From Metaphire vulgaris (taxonomy: Eukaryota > Annelida > Clitellata > Crassiclitellata > Megascolecidae), in the NCBI GenBank assembly GCA_018105865.1, contig CM030837.1, positions 14,881,225 through 14,945,224 of the forward strand: DNA of 64,000 nt, given 5' to 3'. The translations under genes were made by a program, and so were the position numbers. Every line of letters starts with the position of its first letter. The first letter of the stretch is position 1. The notes under the pieces are model-generated. The model had not been told where the DNA came from. It made no database searches and worked only from the letters and a program-made list of their open reading frames with translations. Below are positions 42,401 to 50,683 of the stretch, in pieces.

Positions 42401-45183
42401 TGGACAAGAGTGGTGTAACCATGCCATTTACCAAGTATGATTCAATGTTAAGTGTACCTGATTTAAATAGTTGCATAGATTTTTTGCCTATCACCAGGCC
42501 CACCGGAACGAATTTTCATCAGGGGGTGCAGATTTTCTCCAGATAAAAGCAGTAGCATCATTTCACACTTTTCTTTGGGGCAAGATAATTGTTTGCAAAT
42601 TTATTTTTGGCAAACTTTGGCAATTTTATGGTCAATTTTAGCAATTTTTGGCTAATTTTAGCAAATTTTAGGCAATTTTTTGCACATTTTTTGCCAATAT
42701 TGGCAATTTTTGACCAATTTTAGCAAATTTTGGCAATTTTTGGACCAGTTTTAGCAAATTTTGGCAATTTTTTGACGACTTTTAGCTGAAAGGGGATGCA
42801 GAGGGGTGCAGCCCATCTTCTTTCCAGGGGGTGCACTGCACCCCCTACATTTTTCAAGGGGGTGCAGCTGCACCCCCTGCACCCCCACTTGCGGCGGGCC
42901 TGCCTATCACTGATTGGATAATGAATTTTAGTCTTGTGTCCTGTGGGCCTGGCCTATTGAAAACAAACTCAATTATTTTATTTTGTTTAACAGCCTGTAG
43001 CCTGTGCTTATGGCACACATATGATATATAATATAACTACCAAATACCAAGCTCTTTTATTGTTCACTTTATTAGGTTTGTTTTCTTTTTATAGCAATGT
43101 TTTTATCGTATAGTGACCTGCAATAGCAATAAATGAATGGATGAATGTTGTTGTAAATTGGAGGCATCTTTACCATAAGCATATCAATTTGTATATGGAG
43201 TACCAAGATTCCATTGATAGGACTTCAAATACTTGAGGACAGAGCACACTGAATTAATTTCTAACTGATGCTTCAAGAGCTATGTATGAACATGATAGTC
43301 TTCGACAGCAGGCAATAACATCATCACTTGTGATGAATCTCATTGTCTCTTGTGGGTTGTCAGTGTCCATGGTATGTAACATGAATATTGCTAATTGTCT
43401 AAAATTTACACTACAATGTTCACAAAAAGAAATTATGTTATTTTACTAAGTAGCTTTATTTCTTACAAATATTTGTGCTATCATCTTATGCACAGTTTGT
43501 AGATCATAGTGTACATTTGCATGTCGACTTGTGTTGGGTGTCAAAACCACCATCACATAAAGGTGTGAAAAGGATTCTGTTGCTTTAATTTTATTTTTGC
43601 CAGGTTTGCTCTACACTGAACTTGGGGAACCAGCGAGTCGTCAATCTCTTCACCAAGCTACCCATATGCCCTATGACCTATGTGAAAAATGGTCATCATA
43701 TCTGTGTTGAAACTGCTTCTCCACATGTCAAGCACATATTTTCTCAGAGTGGAATCATAATGTGGCCATATAGGGCAAAAATGGTTGATTCTGTTAGAAA
43801 CATTGGTATTTTTAAAATGCAACTTTAAACTTAATGGCTGACTATAAGCCCGTATGAAGTGGAGGAGCAGAGGGTGCAGCTGCATCTCCTGGAAAAAATA
43901 GAGGGTGCAGCGCACCCCCTGGAAGACGAGGCTGGGGGTGCAGATCTGCACCCTTGGAATTTTCGACTCAAAAATATATAAGAAATTACCTTTTTTGCTA
44001 GTTGACTCAAAAATATATAGGAAATTACCTTTTTTGCTTGTCCACCGAAAAATGTGACAACCAAACACCTCGCCTCAGAAAATCTGCACCGCTAATAAAA
44101 ATTCGTTCTGACGTGCCTGGCTCACTATGCTGAACTATGCAAAAGAACATGATTGGTCTGTTCCATTCTTCAAATTTCAATGCTACTGTATAATATGCAA
44201 TAGTACCGGTAATCTGGCTTGTATTCTTGTTATTAAAATAACGGTTTAATTAGTAAGACAAGACATGTTATTTCAGGACTTGCTACATGTTTTAGTAAAG
44301 TCCTTGGTGTGGTCCTGGCCTAGAAGGTTGATTTAGTCCTTGGTCCTGGCCTTGAGGGCCAAGTCCTTGGTCCTGGTCTTGAGGGTTGAGTGCCTGGTCC
44401 TGGCCTTGAGAGTCGAGTCATTGTTAACATCCCTGGTAGATATTGAGGTACAATTCAAAAAGTGCTATATAAATTTACAAGATTGTACTTACTTATCTAC
44501 TTAATTATAATCTAGACGCTAAACCTTCAAAGTTCACGCCTAATCTAATCTAATCTTAAACTTCTATAGCGCCACTTCATAATGCACAGGAGCATCAACC
44601 GATGGCACACCAAATCCAAATAATTACAGATCCAGGTCAAATCCAGGGTATCCGGCCAGGCAAACGGGTGACAGTCTATAATACGTGAACAACGATTCTA
44701 ACATGCACTGAACATACTGGCCCCGTCTGAAACCTTTCCTTGGACTATGCTCCCCTGACCTTTACATGAAACAAACGAAGCAAGCGTTCTGTCTAATACT
44801 CGGAATTCAAGGAGTTCAGTGAATTTAATGTTTCAAGTCTGCCCGCCTCGAATACTCAAAGGCCATTCATCGGAATTAGTTAACTTATTGTTAAAATTCG
44901 AATACGTTTCTGCTCTTTAACACGTGCCAATCACAACATACAGCCTATAACTAACTAGCTAACTAACTAACGGGCGACCCGCACCTCAAAGCGCTGCAGT
45001 TCCCTATGGTTTTCGACGCAAAAATCGCGGTCCTACCTTTCCGGACGCCGTTCCGCCGGCGACTCCGATGAGGAACGGCTTCCGTCGTTGCTGGTCGCCG
45101 CCGCCCTCGACGCCCAGCGTCCGTCCCGCTCCGCCGGAACCCTCTAGCCGCTTCCTCTTCGTCGTCGCCATCTTGTCCGCCAT
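30304..45183 (-). CDS. UCK2: Uridine-cytidine kinase (UCK1/UCK2 family), 7 exons, complete
   Basis: Joined exons (minus strand): 45183-45037, 36223-36064, 35483-35387, 33562-33417, 32947-32850, 31545-31497, 30431-30304; 825 bases, 274 residues (human UCK2 261). All junctions are GT-AG and in phase. The enzyme phosphorylates uridine and cytidine in the pyrimidine salvage pathway in the cytosol. Seen: P-loop [11 protein letters not shown] (residues 40-50), SQD.FYRE with the base-side Asp, [41 protein letters not shown] and IIIPRGADN, and the same SRPH C-terminus as vertebrate UCK2. Odd: the His that human UCK2 uses to read the base (H117) is Asn133 here, and the lid ERGRDLEQ is ELKRPLEQ. It is probably co-orthologous to both vertebrate UCK1 and UCK2. 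Confidence 0.93.
30958..30985 (+). repeat. (ATTG)n tail of a retroposon
   Basis: Six ATTG units in the UCK intron between exons 7 and 6, probably the 3' tail of a degraded LINE/SINE. Confidence 0.6.
31497..31545 (-). CDS. UCK2: UCK exon 6 (49 bp)
   Basis: Codes [16 protein letters not shown], almost identical to the vertebrate exon. Bounded by tttcag and ACAG|gtgagc. Confidence 0.93.
31762..32123. mobile_element. hAT-type MITE, CAGTGGTTCTTAAAC end (UCK intron)
   Basis: 362 bp, ends CAGTGGTTCTTAAAC / (inverted) GTTAAAAACCACTG. Flanks ttttgaac / ttttaaac match 7 of 8. Confidence 0.88.
32198..32571. mobile_element. hAT-type MITE, CAGCGGTTCCCAACC end (UCK intron)
   Basis: 374 bp, 15-bp inverted ends CAGCGGTTCCCAACC / GGTTGGGAACCCCTG, perfect 8-bp target duplication gcttaaag. 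Confidence 0.93.
32850..32947 (-). CDS. UCK2: UCK exon 5 (lid)
   Basis: Codes [19 protein letters not shown] and then [14 protein letters not shown]. The usual ERGRDLEQ lid motif is ELKRPLEQ. Gln201 matches human Gln184. Bounded by atttcag and CCG|gtttgt. Confidence 0.92.
33417..33562 (-). CDS. UCK2: UCK exon 4
   Basis: Codes [20 protein letters not shown]…[21 protein letters not shown], the core beta strand and the Arg166-equivalent. Bounded by ctgcag and G|gtaaga. Confidence 0.93.
33600..34145 (-). repeat. LINE/SINE-type retroposon, (ATTAG)n tail
   Basis: On the minus strand the element ends GAAGTGGCGCTAATAGAAGTTTTAG followed by ATTAG units. The body extends to about 34145 and includes the word ttccagagtttgggggcagc. 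Related copies: 1943-2170, 44538-44690 and, for the body, 38380-38520. It ends close to UCK exon 4, about 40 bp from its acceptor. Confidence 0.6.
34146..34860. other. No gene; fragment of a CAGAGGTGTCAAG hAT end
   Basis: 34146-34210 resembles the left end of hAT elements (CAGAGGTGTCAAGACTTTTT…GTGGGCCAAA). No right end found. The rest is AT-rich intron with three 'ttctacatcaaaccaattt' type units (34725-34815). Confidence 0.45.
34861..35165. repeat. Large imperfect palindrome (UCK intron)
   Basis: Arms 34861-35004 and 35021-35165 are inverted copies around a 16-base loop (ttcatataaggaaatt). The inner ~40 bases of each arm (cagtttgcagatgatacact…accactcaaaa) are almost perfect. Outer parts carry GTGGTCAATCGTCC iterons, which continue as tandem copies to 35240. 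As the intron is transcribed, a long hairpin RNA is expected. Confidence 0.85.
35387..35483 (-). CDS. UCK2: UCK exon 3
   Basis: Codes SAFDDKL…[16 protein letters not shown]. Tyr128 equals human Tyr112. Asn133 replaces human His117. Bounded by tttcag and CG|gtttgt. Confidence 0.92.
36064..36223 (-). CDS. UCK2: UCK exon 2
   Basis: Begins [11 protein letters not shown] right after the P-loop lysine and includes [12 protein letters not shown] and FDFDHP. The Asp of SQD and the FY correspond to substrate-binding Asp62/Tyr65 of human UCK2. Ends in phase 1 (CCA A|gtgaga). Confidence 0.92.
36224..37237. other. UCK intron 1, no other gene seen
   Basis: AT-rich intron DNA. Confidence 0.5.
37238..37580 (+). 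pseudogene. LINE 3' end (C-terminus and 3' UTR)
   Basis: The frame 37238-37447 ends [21 protein letters not shown] and a stop. The 'TFKS.LKTHLF..AF' block just before the stop is typical of the C-terminus of CR1/L2-like reverse transcriptases. An AT-rich 3' UTR follows to (att)n near 37580. Only the last ~70 codons remain. Confidence 0.6.
37700..37985 (+). repeat. Segmental duplication, copy 1 (empty site)
   Basis: Matches 38793-38905 plus 40194-40375 with many identical words (caatttgcaaaagacatagca, aggccaacatattcatctaa, tctttgttctgttgccaaact). It has a single cattcaac where the other copy has the 1.28-kb insertion with cactcaac on both sides. Confidence 0.9.
38036..38530. repeat. AT microsatellite and retroposon body fragment
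   Basis: 38159-38275 has two near-copies of 'aataataatataattatcat'. 38380-38520 (…cttgacaggctgaagaagagttc…) resembles the body of dispersed retroposons like that at 33600-34145. No gene. Confidence 0.5.
39040..39433. mobile_element. Nested palindromic MITE (GGGGCTGTCCATTAATTA type)
   Basis: Ends GGGGCTGTACATTAATTG / (inverted) TTAATTAATGGACAGCCCC, TA on each side, a TGACGTCA at 39341-39348. Same family as 6500-6909. Confidence 0.85.
39579..39752. mobile_element. Nested hAT-type MITE, CAGTGGCGGCTC ends
   Basis: 174 bp, 12-bp perfect inverted ends CAGTGGCGGCTC / GAGCCGCCACTG, perfect 8-bp target duplication atcatgta. G- and C-rich interior. Confidence 0.95.
40194..40375 (+). repeat. Segmental duplication, copy 2 (right part)
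   Basis: Continuation of the copy begun at 38793-38905, displaced by the 38906-40185 element. It ends near gcctgcataaattgcaagtactgg, shared with 37960-37980. Confidence 0.88.
40376..40956. other. UCK intron 1, no other gene seen
   Basis: AT-rich; no repeat ends or coding structure. Confidence 0.45.
40957..41280. mobile_element. hAT-type MITE, CAGGCMCGCCTGAAG family
   Basis: 324 bp, ends CAGGCACGCC / (inverted) CAGGCCCGCTGGAACG, perfect 8-bp target duplication attatgga. Rich in GGGGTGCAG. Carries tandem gaccttttttgcttgtcaag modules near 41117, 41168 and 41213. Sister copies 42495-42902 and 43845-44119. Confidence 0.92.
41467..41696. mobile_element. hAT-type MITE (CAAGGGCGTAAAAC end)
   Basis: 230 bp, right end inverted to CAGTGGCGTAGACC, perfect 8-bp target duplication ctaatgac. 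One gatgacctttttgctcgtcaag module at 41582-41602. Confidence 0.9.
42042..42187 (+). CDS. Candidate first coding exon of an unidentified antisense gene
   Basis: A good acceptor (tttgcttgtag) precedes ATG at 42049. The frame [19 protein letters not shown]… runs to a possible donor ATCAG|gtgaca (42187). A matching donor (gcacacag|gtaaat) at 41796 could end a 5' untranslated exon. The protein has no domain I recognise. It lies in UCK intron 1, on the opposite strand. From the next bases (42201) the sequence is a 172-bp tandem duplicate; copy A has a stop in the frame that would be used, copy B does not. May be a small gene or the remains of one. Confidence 0.3.
42374..42494 (+). CDS. Candidate exon (duplicate B), interrupted by a MITE
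   Basis: After the acceptor gattgcag the frame reads [19 protein letters not shown] then [18 protein letters not shown], in phase with the donor at 42187. It is cut by the MITE at 42495 and resumes after 42903 ([13 protein letters not shown]). In copy A the same frame meets a TAA. No family recognised. If transcribed, the MITE would have to be spliced out or would end the protein. Confidence 0.25.
42495..42902. mobile_element. hAT-type MITE, CAGGCMCGCC family
   Basis: 408 bp, ends CAGGCCCACCGGAACG / (inverted) CAGGCCCGCCGCAAG, perfect 8-bp target duplication cctatcac. The interior has about ten ttttggcaattt / ttttagcaaatt units (42590-42780) and GGGGTGCAG blocks. Confidence 0.93.
43258..43371 (+). 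CDS. Candidate internal exon of the unidentified gene
   Basis: Open frame with [19 protein letters not shown] and [14 protein letters not shown], ending at ATG|gtatgt. The acceptor is uncertain (gcttcaag at 43277 is possible). The phase fits the next candidate exon. No family recognised. Confidence 0.28.
43604..43828 (+). CDS. Candidate last exon of the unidentified gene
   Basis: A strong pyrimidine tract and acceptor (ttttatttttgccag) precede a frame in phase with 43371. It reads [19 protein letters not shown], then [21 protein letters not shown], and ends …FKMQL and TAA. Another frame ([18 protein letters not shown]…) is also open for 35 codons, so the choice is not sure. No domain recognised. 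Confidence 0.28.
   Translation, partial: VCSTLNLGNQRVVNLFTKLPICPMTYVKNGHHICVETASPHVKHIFSQSGIIMWPYRAKMVDSVRNIGIFKMQL
43845..44119. mobile_element. hAT-type MITE, CAGGCMCGCC family
   Basis: Left end decayed (TAAGCCCGTATGAAGTGG), right end inverted to CAGGCACGTCAGAACG. Flanks gctgacta / gctcacta match 7 of 8. Two tandem 37-bp units each contain aaattaccttttttgct. Confidence 0.82.
44290..44435. repeat. TCCTTGGTCCTGG minisatellite, MITE relic
   Basis: Four ~30-bp units 'agtccttggtcctggccttgaggg' followed by TTGTTAACATCCCTGG, which resembles the inverted end of the 60819-61663 element. Probably a decayed relative. Confidence 0.55.
44538..44690 (-). repeat. Retroposon 3' end with (ATTAG)n tail
   Basis: Nearly identical over ~140 bp to 33600-33760 (cacaccaaatccaaataatta, gggtatccggccaggcaaac). 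Confidence 0.7.
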
Positions 45184-45400
45184 TTGCGTTGAGACGTACA
45201 TCGCCGCCCCCGCCACAGCGTGGAGCGGTCGTCGCATCACCCGGGCGCCGCCGCCTACGCCGGGCGGGTCCTGCACCGACGGACACGGACGTCGGTTGGT
45301 TATCGCGGTGGTGGTCGACGACGATCTGCGGGAGGACGCCAGTTTCGCTTCCGAAGCGGATTCAGCCAGGGATGTGATGATGGATAAGAGTGGAGAAGAT
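44960..45400 (-). promoter_or_regulatory. CpG-rich promoter region of UCK with YY1-like motifs
   Basis: Clearly richer in GC and CpG than anything else near it, centred on UCK exon 1. At the start codons, minus strand AAATGGCGG and AAGATGGCG (45165-45186) resemble the YY1 consensus AAGATGGCGGC, often found at transcription starts of housekeeping genes. The start site itself is not determined, and the motif call is inference. Confidence 0.5.
45037..45183 (-). CDS. UCK2: UCK exon 1 (P-loop)
   Basis: Codes residues 1-49, ending exactly after the P-loop lysine (GGTASGK), then gtagga. ATG 45183 starts [13 protein letters not shown] second ATG four codons on has a better context (aagATGG). The frame stays open 80 codons further upstream (to 45423), but that stretch looks like GC-rich leader rather than kinase sequence. 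Confidence 0.9.
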
Positions 45401-45423
45401 GTAAGTTCAAGAAAAAGATTCAT

Positions 45424-46212
45424 TCAGACGAGTTCCACGAGCAATAAATCGGTTCCTCGTCATATCAGCCATTGTCATTTAAGGTCAAAGTCAGATTGCA
45501 ACTAAAGACTTGGTTTCAGAAGATACTTGGTGCAGCTGAATTCCTCCGGTTGAAAATGTTCTGACTGCAAAATAACCATTGTAACGCGTCTATTTTCTTA
45601 AATATGCCTGGTTGTTACCCGCTAAAATGGACGCCTTTAATTTGTGCAGAAAGATTAAAACCTATGGTGTGCCCTTAGGAAGTTGAAGTTTAACAAAGCA
45701 ATCCCTGTTTTATACTGCGTTTGAGACTGTTGCCGTGCAGAGAAAGAGAACCGTATGCAAAAACTAGGGTATAAAGGCTGGAGCAGATGAATTCTTAAAC
45801 CCTCTGGTCGAAGGTTGCAAAATAACCTTGCGAACCAAAGACGATCGCTGCCAGCTCGCAACGTCCAGACACAGCCTGCTGTACTTATACAAGTACGGTA
45901 TATGTGTAGACTGTAGAGCTTAACCCGGCCCACTGGCCCATATTTGCCTGCATACGTATATTGCGTAGCCTGTTTTGCGTTGCTGCTTTGGCAACTATTT
46001 GGCAGTGGATTAGCTTTATCATCTGCAGAAGAGCCCTATTAATTTCACGGGCAGCCTAAGCTACAGAACCTAGAGTACGTCGCCTGTCGTTTTCCGCAAG
46101 CGTTGAAGAGTCGCCTTTTTAACTGTGCCTATTATTGACATTGTAATGCGCTTGTAAACATCAACAGTATGCCTATTGGACAGACGCAATATAAATACAG
46201 TGTAGCTAGTGT
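45424..46212. other. Intergenic, no gene seen
   Basis: Upstream of UCK. No supported coding region. Confidence 0.45.
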
Positions 46213-46405
46213 CAGGGGCGGTGCTAGGGTGGTGGGTGCGCGGGTCCGGACCCACCCAGCCTCGGGAAGGGGCACCCGAGAAAATCATGCAAATTAATAT
46301 GCAGAGACATTTTGATTTGGGGAGGGGAGGGGTAGTCTGAGCCGGGTCCTGGTTGTGTAGATTGCATTAGACCCACCCAGCCAATAAAACCCAGCGCCGC
46401 CCCTG
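46213..46405. mobile_element. hAT-type MITE, CAGGGGCGGTGCTAGG end
   Basis: 193 bp, right end inverted to CAGGGGCGGCGCTGGG, perfect 8-bp target duplication gctagtgt. Confidence 0.95.
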
Positions 46406-46763
46406 GCTAGTGTATGTATGTAATACTATGTATGTAGGATATGTAGCCTATGTATGTAGGCCTATGTAAACTAGAAGCATGTGCTCATTAATCAGCAATC
46501 AATAAGTAAATATAGCCATCAAACTGGTACGCGTAAGCGACCGTACAAGCTTAGTTCCCTCTGTTCTGCACGAGTGCCCAGTGGTGGGCCTACAGTAGCG
46601 TGGGTCACCCGTCTTCAGAACCATGACGAAGCAGAAAACGAAAAACTGAAACTGAAACCATAACTATAGCGATTCCAAAAAGTGCTGGGAAATATCGGGC
46701 CTATTTGACAGTTTCCACGTAGGGTACTTCTCACTCCGCACTTTACGGCGAAACCTATGGTGA

Positions 46764-47459
46764 CAGTGACGTAGCGGCGGGGCGGAGGCAGAGGTTGCAG
46801 GGCGAGGTGAGGGACGCCAAAAATTTGTAAAGACAGTTTTTGTCTTTTACCAAGGGGGTTGAACTATAAGAGAAGCGAATTAACCTCAAATTTCGAAAAT
46901 CCTGAAAAGTAAAAAGGTCATCACCTATTTCACTTAGTTACGTGGTCAGTCTATGTACCTGAACTAAGCAAACTAGGCAATTACCTTTTTGCTTGTCAGG
47001 ATTTTTCGGAAGTTGAGGAGGGAACCACCCAGTTTTTTTCTAGCCACCTAGACATTGGGGAGTTTAACATTTTGGAGGGAACAGACTTTGGGGAGGTCAT
47101 ACTATACTTGCAAAAATGTCAAAAAAATTTGTGGAAAATTTCAAACTTTGGGGGAGGAATTCCCCCAGAGAAGCAGGCTCGTCTCATATTTGTGTGAGGC
47201 CCCGGGCACCTGGCGGCATGCGGGGCCCTTGCTGTGAAGATCAGATGTTGACAAGCAAAAAAGGTCATCTCCGTACGTTTTTCAATGTTGACAAGCAAAA
47301 AACAAAAATTTGCGCGGGGCCCCTAAGATGCGCGGGGCCCCGGGCACTGTGCCCGATTTTTAACACGTAAAGACGGGCCTGCAGAGAAGGTCTAGAATAA
47401 ACACTGGAACCACCAGTATATTTTGCCCCCGGACGCCGGACACCCTCGCTACGCCACTG
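46764..47459. mobile_element. hAT-type MITE, CAGTGACGTAGCGGCGG end, with nested element
   Basis: Right end inverted to CAGTGGCGTAGCGAGG. Flanks tatggtga / tatggtaa match 7 of 8. GCTTGTCAGG modules at 46903 and 46981. Split by 47030-47406. Confidence 0.85.
47030..47406. mobile_element. Nested hAT-type MITE, CAGTTTTTTTCTAG end
   Basis: Right end inverted to CAGTGTTTATTCTAGACC, perfect 8-bp target duplication gaaccacc. Same family as 6137-6463. Two tandem GACAAGCAAAAAAGGTCATC-type modules at 47249 and 47288. Confidence 0.9.
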
Positions 47460-47606
47460 TATGGTAAACACGCTTTTTAAGTGGCCCACCAATCCATTTA
47501 GTGTTCCAAATGCCCACGCGATGACAGCAAACATCCCCCGAGCCCATGATCCACTTTTGACAACCAAAACCTACGGTACTTTCATTCAGCGTAATTAAAT
47601 ACCAAT

Positions 47607-47771
47607 CAGGGGCGTAACCAGGAATTTGATTTGGGAGGGTATAAATATTTTGGGTGGGTATAAATCTTAACTATAAACCGACACATAACCACATGTAAAT
47701 CACACAAAAACTTTAAGATATACTGATTTGGGGGTATAAATACCGATATACTCCCCGTCGCTATGCCCCTG
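47607..47771. mobile_element. hAT-type MITE, CAGGGGCGTAACCAGG end
   Basis: 165 bp, right end inverted to CAGGGGCATAGCGACG, perfect 8-bp target duplication ataccaat. Intact relative of 17059-17687. Confidence 0.93.
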
Positions 47772-47948
47772 ATACCAATGCATCCAAATAAAATTTGGCC
47801 TCGACGGTATCAACTTCTAAAATATGAGCTAAACATAAAATTTAAGGCAAATGGCTTTTTTATATGCACTAACAGCGCACAATGTTAAAATACAACTTTG
47901 GACGCTGACCTGATACAAAAATTTAGAACTGTTCAGATGCCTTGCCCG

Positions 47949-48696
47949 CAGTGATGGGCAACTAACTAAAAACATTATTATGACTACAACTTAATTTAAA
48001 TTAAAAGTAAGTACAGTAGTTAAGCTGGTACTTGTCGGTTAATTCATCGCCAACAAGGGGTAACTGTATAAGGGCTTGTCGGTTAACTGACCACCAAGTC
48101 ACCAACTTAAACCTAACCCAAACCCAACACTCAAAATCTTTAAAAAATAGACCTAATAAACCCTAATAAGGTTTAACCTCATTTGCGGTGAATAAACTGT
48201 TGGCGGTGAATTAACCGACAAGAACTGTTAAACTTTTAGTTGCAAACTAACTTTCTAAAATAGTTAACTAAACTACAAAATATAGTTACACTTTTTACAA
48301 CTAATTTTATAACTATTTCCCAGGTATCAGATGTGTGTTCATGAAAACATAGACGATATGCTTGCAACATGATCATGTCAGTCAATGAACCATTGAATTC
48401 ATTAATCATTGTCTATTAAATATGTAAGTCTTAGTCTAGACTGCAAGAACACAAGTTTGTCAAGTTTTTTAGGAAAAAATACCCATAAAGGAATAAATAA
48501 AAAGCTACTGTTATTGAGAATTCAGGACACCAACTAAAAAGTTTTAGTTAAACTATTTAGTTATTAGGCTAACTAAAATTTTTCAGTTAAACTATCATTT
48601 TAACTAAACTATTTATATTTAATTAAGCTATTGAGATGACTAAAAAAGTTAAACTTTTAGTTAGTAACTAATTAGTTAACTAGTTGCCCATCACTG
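47949..48696. mobile_element. hAT-type MITE, CAGTGATGGGCAACTA end
   Basis: 748 bp, right end inverted to CAGTGATGGGCAACTAG, perfect 8-bp target duplication cttgcccg. The interior is AACTAAAA/TTAGTTAA-rich and contains the inverted-repeat insert 48026-48222. Confidence 0.93.
48026..48222. repeat. Inner fold-back (TTGTCGGTTAATTCA ends)
   Basis: Inverted ends TTGTCGGTTAATTCATCGCC / GGCGGTGAATTAACCGACAA, with AAACCTAACCCAAACCC in the middle. Layout recalls 27221-27598. Target duplication unclear. Confidence 0.65.
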
Positions 48697-48732
48697 CTTG
48701 CCCGTTCTTGCTGAAGATGAGCTGTCTATCTA

Positions 48733-49177
48733 GGGGCCATCCATAAATGACGTCACGCGATTTTGGTAGCTTTTTGACCCTCCTCGTCACAAGTCGTCAC
48801 AAAAAGTCAGACCCCTAAAAATGACGTCACAACGCGTTGACGACCCCCCATCTTTTTAATGTCAAAATTAATGTTTCAATTCACTTATTTCTTGAATGAA
48901 GCCAGTATTGCAATGAATTCGTTTGAAAATACTCATTATAATTATTATAGTTGAAGTGAAATTCAGAAACTTTTTCAAATTCTTTTTTAAAATATGAATT
49001 ATAAGTGTAATATAGGTTCAACTTTGCGGTAACATAGCATTGCGGTATTAATAACAATATTCAGTATTATGTGACTCACGCTTTTGGAAACCCCCTACCC
49101 CCGTCATCACACACCGTCACAAATTTTTGAACCCACTCTCCCCCTTAAGTGCATGACGTCATTTATGGACGGTCCCT
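48733..49177. mobile_element. Palindromic MITE, GGGGCCATCCATAAATGACG end
   Basis: Ends match the inverse GTCATTTATGGACGGTCCC, TA flanks. Three perfect TGACGTCA sites (48748-48755, 48822-48829, 49154-49161). Sister of 5290-5695. Confidence 0.82.
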
Positions 49178-49241
49178 TATCAGTGGTGGTTTTCACACAG
49201 AGCAGACCCTACTGAACCACTCTGTTATTTTTAGGATGTTA

Positions 49242-49292
<51 letters not shown>

Positions 49293-50683
49293 GAATGTCA
49301 AGTGTTATAAAAACTGTTTGATCCTCAAATTAAAGAAATGACAAGCCATGTGTTCTTTCAGTTAGCTGACACAGAAATTGCAAAATAACTACGGTAATAA
49401 ATAACCTTCTGTATAACTGCAACCATAAGCTTAGCTACGAGGCAACAGCAAAAATTGTCACTTGACTGACTAGAATATTATGCAATTAGTTGCATGCACG
49501 TGATTTTACCTGGCAACTATCTTCATAGATTGTAGCCAAACTTCCTGGTAGTTTCTGCACTGTGATCCTCAACATGCAAGCAGTTCCACCACAGACTACA
49601 GTGTAGTTTTATCCAATATTCTTTCACTTTTTGCTTTTTGGGGTTAGTTTCAGTTGTTGTTTTTAGGATGTTCAGTTTCTACTGTGTTTAGTTTTCCAGA
49701 TTTTCCAGTTTAAGTTTCTGGTAAACTGAAAGCTATTTCTCTGTTATTTTGCTATTTCAGTTTCAGTTTAAATGTTGAGCTTGTGTGACAGATTAAAATG
49801 GTTGATCTATATATACATTTTCTAGAATAAAGACATACACAAGTAATGTGAAAATGTGCATGGAATGCCCACTGATTCAAGATGCCAGCAGACACAGTAA
49901 ATACTGAACAGTTCATTTGGTGTTGGTGCATAGTCACTTGGTCAAGTCTTGTTCAGTTGTTATTCTTAAGCTGAAGTGAACATTTCAGGTGAACTCTAAA
50001 TGCAAATAGTAAATAGTATTGGATAAATTCTTGTTTACTTGAACTGCCACAAAATATTGAACCCGTTTGTATAAATAAATGCATTAATGTAGCAAGTGGC
50101 CCAGTCTAGTCCAGTCCAGTATTGGTCAAGCACACCGTTCAGCAATAATTACATTTTTAACCATTTGCTGTGAAATTTATATGGCTAGGCAATCAGGGGT
50201 TTTGTTTTTTGTAGTCAGTTAACTGAGAACAGTTTTCCCAGATTTTTCAGTTTCAGTTTTAAACTGAAGGTTGCTTTACAACTTCAGTTTCAGTTAACTG
50301 AAAAACACTGGTTTCATTTAGCATTTTCAGTACTTTAAATTATACAGATGCTAATCTGATTCCATTTCATCTCACAATCATCTTGTGCTGCTGTGTACGA
50401 GTGACTTAACCCTCCAAATTCCGAAAATGTCTGTGAAAACATCAAATTTTCTTAAAATCATACTCATGTTGAAATCTGCATAAGAAAGCATACGTATCAC
50501 TCATCTCACACATTTCATTATACTGTAATCTAAACTTATGGATATTAAAAGTGAAACTGGAAAATCCATGAAAGCTAATGATTCTAATAAAAGTATGACC
50601 GTCTCTTACCACTGAAATTTGGATTCTATTTGATCTCTTGATCATTCATGTGTTGTTGCTACATAGCATAGGTGTGACTTACC
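49178..50683. other. Intergenic, no gene; (TTA)n and TTTCAGTTTCAGTT relics
   Basis: (TTA)n at 49242-49290. Two blocks (49630-49770, 50200-50312) of TTTCAGTTTCAGTT / TTAACTGAAA units look like ends of a decayed MITE. No coding region. Confidence 0.5.

Larger units (their letters stand above)
42201..42950 (+). repeat. 172-bp tandem duplication; copy B split by a MITE
   Basis: Copy A starts at about 42195 and copy B at 42367, with nearly identical sequence (ccacaagaccctgttggaca… to …attggataatgaattttag). Copy B is broken by 42495-42902, inserted at cctatcac, so copy A is its empty site. Confidence 0.9.

Noticed and set aside
44963..45505. Plus-strand and alternative minus-strand frames of 100-145 codons at UCK exon 1
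   Set aside because: GC-rich promoter DNA has few stops; only the frame with the P-loop is supported.
45424..45550. Possible LINE C-terminus (…LKTWFQKILG…) upstream of UCK
   Set aside because: The frame has stops and the similarity is too short to separate from chance.
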